64,000 nt of DNA from Plazaster borealis (Eukaryota; Echinodermata; Asteroidea; Forcipulatida; Labidiasteridae): assembly GCA_021014325.1 (NCBI GenBank), contig CM037476.1, positions 22,604,827-22,668,826 of the forward strand. The letters are read 5' to 3'. The position numbers and the translations under genes were made by a program. The notes under the pieces were generated by a model. It searched no databases. It was not told the DNA's origin and was given only the letters and a program-made list of their open reading frames with translations. Shown here piece after piece: positions 34,531-48,400 of this stretch (its first letter is position 1; each line of letters begins with the position of its first letter).

Positions 34531-35273
34531 AGTCATTTAGTGGACTTGATTCAAGTCCCGTTCTCGTGCGAGAGGTCCCCAAGCATATCGCGCCAACCAG
34601 CAAACAACCCGTACAGTGCGCGCTTGCCGTCAAAATGTGGTCCCGAGTATGGGACTTGACGAGGTCGTTTCTCACACTGCACGTTGTTATTGGAAAATCT
34701 CCCCGAATGGGGAGATGAACAAAACCAATGGGAGCGTGGAAGCGTGCCCGCCGGTAAAATATTCATTACACTCTGTGACATCACAGTGCAAGACATTGTA
34801 AGTGCACGCGTCTAAACGCGGTGACACGTGGGGGGCGGGCAACCTCATCAGCAGGCAAGTGGGTGTCGGTACCAAAGTTGTTGAATTGCACTTCCCAAAG
34901 TTCAAATTTTGCAAACAAAACCGACCCAAATGTATGTTACAACGTATTAACTTAAATTTTAATGAACATTCAGTGCTTTCTTTTTATAATTAATTGGTTA
35001 TTCAAAAATGTATTTCAATCCTCATCTAAGTACTTAACCCCCACAAATAACAAATGAACGAGTCTTCTTTTTGAATGCGTTTGATTGGACAACACGTATA
35101 ACGCAGCAAGTTTACATATTCATAAGTGAATACATTAACATATCAGGCGACTGCGGCATCGTCAAGTCCCTGTCCCGCGTGCGGAACAGGTTGGGGGATG
35201 CAGACCATCACAAAACAATAGTTTTCTGGCGATGGCACGGGATTGGGACTTGAGTCAAGTCTAGTCATTTAGT
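34531..35273. mobile_element. Inverted-repeat element with an 11-bp flanking direct repeat
   Basis: AGTCATTTAGT occurs at 34531-34541 and again at 35263-35273. Just inside are inverted ends GGACTTGATTCAAGTCCC and GGGACTTGAGTCAAGTC. The interior of about 720 bp has no recognised transposase, so it is non-autonomous. Confidence 0.75.
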
Positions 35274-36476
35274 AGCAACTGATACATTTTGTGTAGCATT
35301 TTGCTCTGCTATACAAGGAAAATCGTTCGCTGTTGTTTAAAAAATATGACATAAGTCACAATAATCAACATTCATGTTCCTGGTGCTCAATAAATCCCAA
35401 CTGCTAATTCTGTTACAGGTGAAGAAAACCCCCAAAACAATAACAAACTAAATTTAACCCTGACCAGATTTGCCTGGCAGAAATAGCAGCTGTGTGTACT
35501 TAAACAAAAACGGGGAAAAAATGTCTTCTGTCAAAGTGTGTTTTGCTTCAAATTATATCCTCCTCAAATTTCCTCTTAGCTGATCTAAGATGTCAGATGT
35601 TGTAGTCAGTTATTGAGATTGACTTACTGCCTAATACCCCCTTCCCCTGTTGTAATGTGCTCCTTCCTGCCTCATTCTATTTATAATCAGTCTGACGTTG
35701 TCCGACTGAAGCGTTAATGAAACGTTTGTGTCTACTGGCTGGAGCGGTGGGCCGCGTGATTGAGAATGTGTTATGAGTTGACCAATCAGGTGATTTGTTT
35801 CATATGGGAAGAATTTTTGAAATAAAACAGGTTTCTGGGGGTTTCGGTGTGCTTGTAAGTTGTATCAAGGATCTTTAGTGTATTTCGGTTTGGTCGTTGT
35901 ACGCGTTGGGACTTGTTTACTTGTTTGAACCTTGTCCTTGGGTACGCAGTTTGACATTGAACGTAATTGCGACGACTGAATGGCCCAGCAGCAAATTTGT
36001 AGTCATGTGTATACTGGGTAATTGTTTATATACAATGTGTAAAAATAACTGATCAAATTATTGAGTATATTGGTCTCGCTTTAGGGCATACCAAACGACA
36101 CTTTCTGGAGGAGATTTAAGTTAATGGTTGTCACCATGGGGTTATCTCGCTATCAGTGACTGAAACTGTGGTTTCACTTTTGCTGAATGAGATTATCGGT
36201 TTCACTCTCACCGAGTGAAATTGTGGTTGCGCTAAATAAAAGTGGGATGGCAGTGTTGGTCACTTGGGAGTTATTCGTTCTGCTCGGAATTGTGGTTTAA
36301 CTTTTAGTGGGATTGTAATCTCAGTATGTGTGAGTCCGGATCTCAGTAGCTCAGGTTTGGGATCTTGTTATCAGTAAGTGGGGTCAGAATTTAATTGTTA
36401 TCGTCATTCAATTGTTATTTGTTTCCACTGCTTTTTGTGTTGTTGACAAAAATAGGTTTTCTTTCTGTTCCTCTAG

Positions 36477-39400
36477 GAACCTGGAGGCTGTACAAGATGA
36501 TGCAGGCACAGGGTAAGTAGTCTAACAGGGTTCTCCCCATGAACAAGCTAGTGTATTGGGTCGATACGCGCGAATTGCAGGTCGATACGTGCAAATTGCG
36601 GCTGATACGCAAAATTAGCAAATAATAATAACAATTTTGTAGTATTTTAAATTTTTTTTAACTCAAGATTAAATTCACAAAAATCATCAAGATAAAACCA
36701 AATAGAACGCCCCAGATTGCACAGTAGGGCTTTTTAAACCAAAGATTAACACCAAGTAAAACGTATTCTGAGAACCTCGTTTCAAATCGGTGCTAAACCT
36801 CCAAAATTTCAGTCCACTGAGATTGCCCCACAGTTTCTTAAAATCCTGCTGAAAACCACTGTCTAAAATAGCTTTTAAAAAGTGTTACAAGACATGCTAG
36901 ATTGCACTTTGTGACCCACTCCCAAAAAGTGTTATTATATTGTTCCCCCCCCCCAAAAAAAAAAAAAAAAAAAAAATTATAATGATATAGTTAAAAAATA
37001 TGTATGTTTTTCAAACAAGCCATAAGACAATTTTTTCTTGTGAAATTTGTGACAGACTGGAGGGTAACTGCCGAAGATCGGACAAAGCATGATGCCCAGT
37101 TCTACCAACTCAAGCCGGTCAATGGTTTCATCAATGGGGAGCAGGCTAGAGGGTTCTTCCTGCAGTCGGGGCTTCCAAAACTTGTCCTCGGTCACATATG
37201 GTGAGTTCATCATGCTTGGTAACCCCCTCTCTCCACCACCCCCTGTTTAAGGTGATGAGTTCCTTTATTGGACCGCCATGACCCTGCAAGGTTTTAAACG
37301 GCTGTTTAAGACTGAGTCACCACTCCTTTATTCCCATTAATAAATAACTCTCTGTTAAAGTGCTTAAAGGCACTGTACATATAGCTAACTGTACATGTTT
37401 GGTAATTACTCAAAATATATATTTGCATAAAAACTTACTTGGTAATGAGCAACGGAGAGCTGTTGATAGTTTAAAACATTGTGAGAAACGACTCCCTCTG
37501 AAGTAACGTAGTTTTTGAGAAAGAGGTAAGTTCTCACTAAAAAATTAAAAGACTTCAGGCAAGAAACCTTTTTCAGGTATGAAAGCACACAAACTTGTAC
37601 AACAAGGGTGTTTTTTCTTTCATCATTTTCTTGCAACTTCGATGACCAATTGAGCCCAAATTTTCACAGATTTTCACTTGTTATTTTACGCATATGTTGG
37701 GATACACCAAGTGAGAATACTGGTCTTTGACAATTACCAAACGTGTCTAGTGCCTTTAAGTTTGATAATTTTGTCAATTTGGTTTTCGTTCTAGTAAGCA
37801 AGGAGACTATTGTTTGTGTTTTGCATTTGTTTACTTTGTGTTTTTCTCCAAACTTGCCGGGCTAATTGGAAGCTTAAGTTTATGTTATAAATAACAAGTA
37901 CTCATTACTCATAATTTTTTTTTATAGTTTTAACATAGTTTCCCTGTTTTATTTGCCATGGACCATTCTTGCATCCATCTGATCCCGACATTGTTTAGCA
38001 ATTAATTAGTGGAAAATTCCCGTCTCAAAACTTTTAATTGATCTGTTTTTTTTCCACGGTTATAGTTTCCATCTTTCCTAAGAAGTTCAAAGTTTGGAAC
38101 TGTTTGATTGTTTTAATTCTTATAAATGTAGAAATGGTAGCCTTTTTGAGTTATCGTCAAAAATCTGGAGTGGGTTATGTCCCTGCAGGAAGAATAATCC
38201 GTAATTGGAATATACAATCTTAGAAACGTTTCATGCAGAAACTTTTTCTCAGATTAAAATGTTTTTGAATCCCTTTCTCTAAAACCACATTCTTTAGAAC
38301 CTTGGGAATCGCTTCAAAAAATATATATTTAATTTACAGCTGCAGTGCTTCTTACCAAGTAAGATTGTATGGTCATTAATTTTTGGAGTAATTACCAAAG
38401 GTCTTCCCTCCCTTTAAAAAGAGATGATTTTCAAACTGACATTTTCTGTCTCTGACAGGGGCCTGGCCGATATGAATGGAGATGGGAAGATGGATAAACA
38501 AGAATTCTCCATCGCCATGTTCCTCATTAAGAAGAAGCTACAAGGGATGGATCTGCCGTCATCCCTACCCCCGTCTCTCAAACAACAACCTGGACCGGCC
38601 ATGGGGGGATTCGGTGGATCATTCACAATGGGTAAGATAAAACAACGAGTGGCTTGGGAGTGGCTTGTTTGTCTGTCTGTCAGTACATCTGTCTGTCTGT
38701 TTGGATGGTTTGTTTTGTCAGTGTTGGTTTGTGTGTTGGAATTGAACTCGAAGAGTGGTGTGCTGCTTAATCCAGTGTGTATTGGTGTGTACTTAAAATC
38801 TTCTGCTTCACATATTTTTTTTCGGGGAAAGAAGCAGATCTGTTTTGTCAGTTTGAAATTCAATATCAATATCACGTACACTGTACACGCAGGCTAAGGA
38901 TATAAGTGCAAAATCCATTAGTTTTAAAAACCGTTTAACCGACCTCGTTTTTGGGCTAGTGACTCTATCCTCCAAAATACTCCACTTTATACAGAAACCC
39001 GGCAAGCAAATGTTTGTATTAAGATTGTACGACATACTGTGGTAGTATGTGGTTGGGTTGGTGTAGTGGTATCTTTCCTTGCCTTCCACCTCTAGGACCC
39101 CAGTTCACGCCCGGAGCACTACGTTGATTGGGTTTTCAGTCCCTACCTGACTGCATGGGTTTTCCCTTGAATAATTCTCTGGGGTTTTCCTCCCACATCT
39201 AAAACTGAGACTTCCTTCCTTGTCTTCCCTCCATGGGGTTCTTGGCTAGTATAGTGATTGAGTTATCTTTTCTGAGAGTCCTCGGCTTCACAACCAGAAT
39301 TAATAAATGAAATGAAATGAATGGTATGCCAGTCAAATGATAAACAGACTTGTTATTTGGGACCGCAGAACTCTTACCCTACAAAGTCCAACAACGTGCT

Positions 39401-42400
39401 GAATGGGATTATTAGAGGATTTTGGGCTGTTGGTTGTGGTTTTACAGGCAACATGGGGTGAGATAATGCACTTCACACCCTTGTCTGGGTTATATTCCTA
39501 TGTTTGTGGTGTGTGTGTTTGTCTATGGTTACTGTTTGTTGGCGTGTGTTGCTAATCACCATCATATTCATTGGCTATGGCTTCACATGTGATACATGTA
39601 CAAGCCAGGCACTCCATGCATGACAATACTCTTTCACAAGACCCAGCGTTCTCCTGTAACAGTGGCCCGCTGTCCAAGTGGTCTGGCTGGCTAGTTTATT
39701 GCTTCTCTCTGCTAATGTCAAAAACTGACAGTTTATATTTGTTTTCAAACTAGACTTGCTTTACCATTAACCCGCAGAGTTAAAGGGGCACACCGGCTCA
39801 CCATTTACGTAATTTAGTGAAGTAGAGTCACAAACAATAAATAATTTGATGTAAAAAAAAAAAGAAATCATAAAATTAGCACGCAATTAACGAAAAATAG
39901 TGAAAAAAACGAAACGCGGTCAAAGGTCAGCGTATACGCTTTTCCAGCCGAGATTGTGCAGCGCAGTCAATCCAACACGGGCCCTGCCTAAAACCCCCTT
40001 GGAACCAAACGTGATTATGGTCTGGCTCCCAACCCCCCAGACAGGCTCCGAAGCCACGGCTATTGGCAAGCTGAGGAGTTCATGCCCCTAGGTTTCAACG
40101 CTCTCTGGCCCCACGGGATGTAGCGCCGGCTGACGGGATATGCCCCCAAGGCTTACGTTGTGATTGCTCCACGCCTTTGGGCCATGCAACACGCCTCCGT
40201 TACACGGACTCTTTGAATGCGAATCTTACGTTGGATTTTTCACCATTATTTACAACTTGTAGCGATAATTTGAATACATGATCTTTTTTGTCAATTACTC
40301 GTTAATAATTGTGTAAAAAAAAGATTTGAATTTGGTTTGGTAAGTTACTTTTAAACGGCTGGAAGTAAAACTAACTCGGAAGGTCACGTGATTATTTGAA
40401 CCAGTTTGTGGTTTGAACTATCACGTGACCTTCGTTTTTGTTTAAAAATGCTCAAAAACGGCTAAATTTGATGATTTTTTTTATGGACTGTTCTTCATTC
40501 CTGGAAGACCGTTGAAGTCATATTTTAGTCTATTTTGTAGCCCAAATAGCCCAATTTAGCCGGTGTGTCCCTTAAGGATTTTACAAGGAAACTCCACGGG
40601 AGCATGCGTTAGGCGTTTTATGTTTACGGGTAAATACCTACATGTATGTTTGGGGGACACAATTCTTTTTCTAATGGTCTGAACAGATAAATAGAAGTCC
40701 CCTGGGGACACACACCAAAAATTAAAGAATTCTAGCAATTTACACGTTGGTTCTCCACTAATTAGTTTTAGTACACCTTTGGGCGTGCAGAAACAATAGG
40801 GCTTTTTTCGTGTACTTGTTTTAATTAGGGCTTGGCTGAGCCCAATTTTCCCACGGTCTGGCGACCTCTGAGTGAACTCACCCCCAAGGATCACTATACT
40901 ATCTCAAAAAAGGGGTTTTTATTGAAGTTTAAAACAAGTTTCAGCGGAATTGACCCATAGATGTTGTAGTAATTAACATAATTAAGAAACTTGTCCTTCC
41001 GCCTGCTCCCCTTGGTTTCTCAGAGGTTTAATGGTGTTGAAAGCAGGCATGATACTCTTCCTACTACTTTAGTCTGACTTCCGATTTTGTTGCCCTTGAA
41101 AAAATCAGAAAAACTGTGAACAGCCTGAAAAGTCTATTAAAGCCTAAACCACATGTACATGTTGGTCAGCCCTTTTACTCAAAAATGTTCCTACCTTTTT
41201 CAAAGGACCAAATGCCTGTGAAAGGAACATTGTCTGGGCTTGAATTTTGTGGAAAATAAAAAATACATTTAAATAAAAATCCACAATACCACAAGGCTTG
41301 TGACTCAACATTTTGACTGGGCCAAAAATTTGTTGCAAGACAAGAATCAAATTGAGGGAAACTTTCTAAACAGTGTCACAATTAAACTGTTTTGATTTTA
41401 TCTTCTGGGTAATACACTGTACTTTCATACGAAGAATTGAAAGATATTTAAGTCAGAGTCAAACTCAACATTTAAACATAATATTCAAAGTATTCGAAAT
41501 AGAATCGCCCACACGCAAAACTCAATATGATTGGCACCAACTTGGTTTCGGAAGTTCAAATACGCCCGAGACTTGCACAGTGTACGGAGTGCAAATTCTA
41601 GCTCATTTGTCTGAATGAAAATCAATTTGACACATAATAGTGAATAAACTCATATCTAGGCGCTGTTTACTACATTTTGGATTGTGACGCCATGCATGGA
41701 GTGCCTGCCTGAAAAACCCTACATGTATAGCCCTTCAACATTATCATATAACCATTTTATCTAGTAACTATTTTGCCACATTTGTCTGGCATGTACTTTT
41801 CTAACGGTAACCAATACTTGCTTAACATCCCACATGTTGAAAAGAAACAAAGACAAAAAAAAAAGAGACAATAATGCTACGTATTTCAATTTTCTGCCGT
41901 TAAACTTAAAGGGAGGGTACATGTATACTTTTTGGTAGTTACTCAAAAAATTTACGGCCATAAAAACTTACTTGGTAACAAGCACTGCAGCTGTTTATAA
42001 TGTATTACATTTTGAGAAACAATTTCCTTCAAAGGAATGTGGTTTTAGGGAGAGGGATTCAAAAATATTTCAGTCTGAGTGTGTATTCCAATTACGGATT
42101 ATTCTTCCTGCGTGGACATAACCGCTCCAGATTTTCGGCAATATCTCAAAAACACTACCGCCTCTTGAAATGAAACTTTCACAGGTTAGTTTTATTGTAT
42201 ATATTTACATTTAACATGTTTATATAGGATTAAAACAATTGAACGGTTCCAAAAACCAAAGGTATACTACTGCCTTTTAAAATCCTTACTGCTGATTGGT
42301 CAACAGCCACTCCAAAATCTTACACTGCTTCCTGCGTATTGCACAAGATAGCATCGCCCTTGGGCTTTTGTTACAAATGGGATGCAGAAGTCTTCCTTTT

Positions 42401-45400
42401 GAAGATATTAAAGGGGCTGTGTCGTCATGATTAAAGCAGGCATGTGGCTGTACAAGGAATTATGAACTATCACCCAGTTACTGAATGCACGTGCTCTCCA
42501 TGTATGATACGGAGGGAGGGCGGGCGGTTTTTCCTTGGTGTTTCCACATGTACAGCCACAGGCCTGCTTTGATCATGTCACAGAGCTCCTTTAAAGTCTG
42601 TTGGAAACTTTTGAAGGGGCACCAAGGCCAAGACCAGGGGGCCAATTTCATAGCGCTGCTTAAATTTTCGTACTAACTATTGCAGAAAAATTTGCTTTTA
42701 AAAGCAAGCGTATTTCGCAGGTTAGCAAGAAAATTAGGCGGCCAGCTTGCACGTACACCATGAATTTGCATTGTTACGTCATTCATTTTCATACTGTAAG
42801 CATAGCATGCCTTTTTTGTGTGCTTATGGTTAGCAGCGCATATGAAATGAAAACTTGCGCAGTAAGCACAAAATCAGCCGTTAAGCAGCTCTATGAAATT
42901 GGGCCCTGGGCAACAGTGGTATGGCTTTGGCTGCCTTAGTAATTCCAGGCCTATCCACTCACACTTGTGGGCTAACAACAACTATGTAGTCTAGTGTCAA
43001 AAAATACAAAATCTTGTAGAATTTTACTACTTTACTTATCCTCTTCATCCTATCAAGGTCACAACAATACCAAACAGAAAATTGCTCAGCACAAAAAAAA
43101 TCTGGCTTTGTAGAAACGGGTTACCAGCCAAAATATCATGTAATATCTATTGTGTGTGACTGGTTCCCTGCTAATTTTTGCTTAGCAGAACAAAGTTTCT
43201 AAGCTTCTTAAATTTACATGTACTTGTTACGTGACCAAAGATGATGGAAAAGTTTGGTTCGTAGCCAAGATTTTTTTGAGCTCGATGAGTTTTTGTTCCA
43301 AGCAGCTACATTGGACCCTCGTTAGATTCTTTTCTCGACCCTGAAATCTCACATTGGTTTCGGATTAACTATTCTTTTACTAATTTACAGATTAACTGTC
43401 TTAACTGCGGTATCTTTGATAAACCTTTTGCTGATTAACTCATTCTTCCTAACCAGCGACTTTCTTTCCACATCTTGCACATCCTACAGGGATGGGTGGT
43501 ATGGGGGTCGTAGCACCTGTCCAGCCCGTGGTTAGTATGGGTACCATGGGAGGCATGGGACCCATGCCGGGGTCTATGGTGACGGGCCAAGGGGGGTTTA
43601 ACACCCTGCCTGGACGGAATGCCCCAATGGCAATGTCTGGACTCACTATGGGTATGTGGACATCGTTAATTACAGTGTTGCCAGTTTGCCCCTTTAATGT
43701 GTCATCCCATCGATAACCTTGTTTGGTCTACACAGGTAGTCTTCCATCAAATTGCATGTACATCCAAAATATTGAAATTTGCATGATTACAAAAAAAATC
43801 AATTACATGTGTGTTGCAAATGGAGGATGTTAAAGGGACATATTGCCTTGGATTGGGCGACTTGGGCTACAAAAAGCATTCTGAAATCAATATGGTTGGA
43901 AAGATGTTTTAAAAGTACATGTAGAATATAATGATCCACGCAAATACGCCTTGAAATTGTGTGGTTTTCCTTTTACTTTGTGAACTAACTCTACAAAATG
44001 CTCTTTTTACTTTATTTTGGCACCTTATATGTTTTTTCTGTTGTTGTTGTTGTTTAACAAAATTTATTGTTAAAGGCATCGTACACGCTTGGTAATTGTC
44101 AAAGACCAGTGTTCTCATTTGGTGTATCCCAACATATATGCATAAAATAACAAGCCTGTGAAAATTTGGGCTCAATTGGTCATTGAAGTTGCAAGGAAAT
44201 GATGAAAGAAAAAACACCCTTGTTGTACAAATTTGTGTGCTTTCAGATAGGAATAAAAACTTCTTGCAAGAATTTTTTATTATTTTAGTGAGAAATTACC
44301 TCTTTCTCAAAACCTACGTTATTTCAGAGGGAGTCGTTTCCTACAATGTTTTATACTATCAACAGCTCTCTGTTGCTCGTTACCAAGTCAGTTTTTATGC
44401 TAATATATATTTTGAGTAATTACCAAACGTGTACGAGGATGTGTTTCACCACTTATAGACAGGATTAAAAAAGTAATTTTTTTGTGCCTCTACGCGGAAT
44501 TGTTTTAAATTTTTTTGGAACACCAAGAGCAAAAAATTTGTTTTGAGAATACCGTTGTCAAAATGAAACCATGACTAAAGTAAAGACAACAAACAATCTG
44601 ATAAAATGCATGCTGGACAAAGATAATACGCCATCTGACAACAACCAAAAGAGGACATTCTGAACTGTTCTGAAACATTATTGATAAACATCCACCGTAA
44701 TTCAGTTTGGAAAAAACCATGCATTACATTAGTGGTTAAAGGGTCTGTATACGTTTGGTAATGACTCTGAAAATTAATGGCAATAAAAACTTACTTGGTA
44801 CGAAGTACAGCAGCTTTGGATAGTATAATGCATTTTGAGAAACTTTTCACTTCGAAGTACTATGGTTATGGAAAAATGTATCACTTTTTATCCCCCAAAA
44901 TTTGAATCTGAGAAGCGTTACTGACAGTAACGTTTCTCAGAGTGTATATTCCACTTGCAGATTATTCTTCCTGTGAGTGAACATAAACACCTTTTGAAAT
45001 GAAATTTTCACAGGTTAGTTTTATGGTATTTACAGGATTGAAACAAACTGTGGGTTCCAATTACCAAACGTATACAATTCCTTTAACCAGAGTCAAAAGT
45101 AGACAAGAAAAGATGTTCTGATCTTGAAGGATAAAAAAGATTGAAGATTAAAGTCTGAGAGATAAATTTTGTTAAAAAAGAAAAAAATGAAAAAGGGCAC
45201 TTGATGCATATTTTTATAAACAGATTCATGCAGTATTTTGTAACATTCCTGTGATTGATGTACATGTATTTATTCACAGGCACTTCTGGTCAAATGATCG
45301 CACAGTCTGGTCCCGGGGGCTTTCAAGGAATTTCACGGTCTGCCACCCTGCCTCCTACGAGTACGCAACCCGTGCATGCTTCCCCTGAGAGGTAAGGATA

Positions 45401-48400
45401 TGCAAATTATAAAAGATCAACTCTTATGTCCTCTGGCGGGCCATTGCTGGAAATTATTCATGTTGCAAAATAGAACGTGTTCCCCCCCCCCTGTATTTTT
45501 ACTGCAGAATTTTCTAGAAAGATGAAATAATATGCTTATAAATTCAGGTGTGATGTTTCGTTTTATTATTATTATTAATATTTCTGGTTTATTAAAACAA
45601 TGTATTTGTAGCCCAGGGGCTAAATTGCTACACAGTTTACAATTTCAAAACAATACAATAAACATTACATTACTTCTGTAAAAATAGTTACGGATTTACA
45701 CATGAAAGTAAAATTCATCCAGAAAGCAAAAACTTAACACACATTTTAAAAAGAGAAAATTTATACTTCAAAATAAGGCAAGGGCACCAAGTCGGTTTTT
45801 CTCCTTGCTAAAGGGCATTCTTTATGACATGTATGAGGAAATTACAAATTTCTATTGGAACATTTCAAGGGGCACCAAGGCAATAACCAGGGGCAACGGA
45901 GGCAGTTGCCTCCATTGCCACCGTGAAGTATCAGGCCTGTAAATCCATAGCTACTCACACTCACTGTGTGTTCGTGTTCTACGATTTGCCTTGTATTTTG
46001 TTGGTTGTATTGTGGTTGAACAAATAATAATAATAATAAATAATGATAGACTGCATTGAATAACAAATTTTGGTTTTCCTAATGATTTTAGGGATTTGTT
46101 TTTGAACACGTTTCAGCATTTCTAGTGGAACATTTCATTCAGAAAAACACATTTCCAATACTTGTCAATTTAATATTAAGGAACCCCGAAATTGTCTGTA
46201 TGGATAATTTGAATTGACCGTATTTTTGATGCTTTCAGTGGCGAATTATCTATTTTGTCAATGTCTTTGTTCGGGGGTGCCAGTCAGAAGCCATTCGTAA
46301 ACTTAGGTGTGGTTTTACATCAGTTATGGGTTGAATGGCTTTCGAGTGGCACCCCCGAACAAAGATATTGACAAATTAGGGAGACCGCCAACATAGGGCT
46401 AGATAGATACATGTAGCTCGGTTGGTAGAGCGCCGGCATGTTGGCATGTTAATCCGGTGGTCGCAGGTTCAAGTTCCGCTGTTGTTATTTTTTCTTTGTT
46501 CAACCCACAATTAATTAAAAAATTTACCCAGTCAGTTTCCCTTGTGGTTTATTTACTTCAAATATGAAAATGAAATAGTTTAAGTATTTTAAATGTAATT
46601 TCTGGTTCATTGAAAGTTTTGTGCTACAAGTACAAGAACTGAGGTTTTTGAACCCTGCCCACTGAAATATCTCATCTCAACATGGTAGTGATCTTTCCAG
46701 AGAATTTTTTTGCCACTCCCGTCATGCCCGTCAAAATCAATTAAACCAGTAGCCTTCGAGGTATAGGACATGTACAGCTTGTTATCATTGCATACGTTGT
46801 GACAAATCAATCAATAAATATAGAAGTGGAGTCTAGTGCAGTTATATTATTGATTGCGCTTAAAGGTGAAATGAATTGCTAAAAATTTTTTACTTTAAAG
46901 GCACTGGACACGTTTGGTAATTACTCAAAATATATATTAACATAAAAACTTACTTGGTAACGAGCAACGGAGAGCTGTTGATAGTATAAAAAATTGTGAG
47001 AAACGACTCCCTCTGAAGTAACGTAGTTTTTGAGAAAGAAGTAATTTCTCACTAAGAAGACTTCAGGCCTGCAGCCTTTTTCAGGCATCTGAAAGCACAC
47101 AAGTTTGTGCAACAAGGGTGTTTTTTCTTTCATTTTTTTTCTGCAACTTCGATGACCAATTGAGCCCAAATATTCAAAGGTTTGTTATTTTATGCATGTT
47201 GGGATACACCAAGTGAGAATACTGGTCTTTGACAATTACCAAACGTGTTCAGTGCCTTTAATTCAACCATGGCGTTAGCTACAATCAGGGATTGGGGTGT
47301 CCAGATTTGCTGAAAATTAAAAAAACATTGTACAAATTTTTCTCTTCAAACAACTTCACTATAAGGTTTAATATTATTTAAAAAACACTTCCAACAACAT
47401 TTGCATGTGAATGGGTGGATAAAACGGGCGTTAAATTCAAAAGTGGATGTTCAAATGAAAGAGTAATAGAATGTTTTTCATTGTCTCTCTGTAACTGAAC
47501 CATGGTTTAAGATAGAATCTGGGATGGGAGGTGTCCCACTTTTTTAGTTGAAATAAATTTTGGCTCATTTACCTACAAAATTATGTCTTTTGAAAAGTGT
47601 TATTTATTTGATGATCAAATAGCAACCAATAGTTAATATTTTTATCTTTTTCTTCCATTCTGTGCATTTTAAAATGTGTTATTCACTACTGATCATTTTT
47701 ATGTAAGGGGCGCAATATTATTTTGTTTATAATAATAATAATTATTATTATTATACATATAAATTAACATTTCTCTTAAAAACTTTGTTGACAGGTCGGC
47801 GTCGATGTCCACAGGTCCAGAGTGGTCAATCCCTCATGGTCCCAAGCTACGTTACAAGCAGACGTTTAATACACACGACAAGACACGTAGTGGGTTTCTA
47901 ACCGGGCCCCAGGCCAGGCAGATACTGTTACACACCGGGTTACCACAAGGCATTCTTGCACAGATATGGTGAGTAACATTCCCCCCCAAAAACGTGGGCA
48001 TGGTTTGCCTGTAACATTGTCAGTGACTAGCCAGTGGGACAAGTTAGCTATATTTATTTATATTTATTGATTCTGGTTGTGAAGCCAAGGATTCTCAGAA
48101 AAGCGAACTTAAATCACTGTACTAGCCAAGAACCCAATGGAGAGAAGACAAGGAAGGAAGTTTTAAATTTAGATGTGGGAGGATAACCCCAGACAACTAT
48201 TGCAGGGAAATTCCACACAATCAGGTAGGGACTGAAAACCCAATCCACATAGTGCCCCTGGTGGGATTCGAACCGGGGTCCTACAATGTAGATGTTGAAT
48301 GCGAAGAAAGATACAACTAACCCGACTGCGTGCTGTTTCACTAGTTAGTCTGCCAGCTTCCATATTTCAAAATAGGGAGTAGGGATGTTTTTTAAAACCG

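Larger units (their letters stand above)
30436..36476. other. Divergent intergenic interval between CRYZL1 and intersectin
   Basis: The two start codons are about 6.06 kb apart and point away from each other. Promoters of both genes should lie here. A promoter-like patch near 31688 (TTCTTCCGGGCGGCAACATG) carries an ETS-type CTTCCGG core. The interval is otherwise full of foldback elements, listed separately. No additional gene is recognised. Confidence 0.5.

Noticed and set aside
38414..38897. Overlapping open frames on both strands near 38.4-38.9 kb
   Set aside because: The plus frame is exon 3 of intersectin running into its intron; the minus frame is its shadow.
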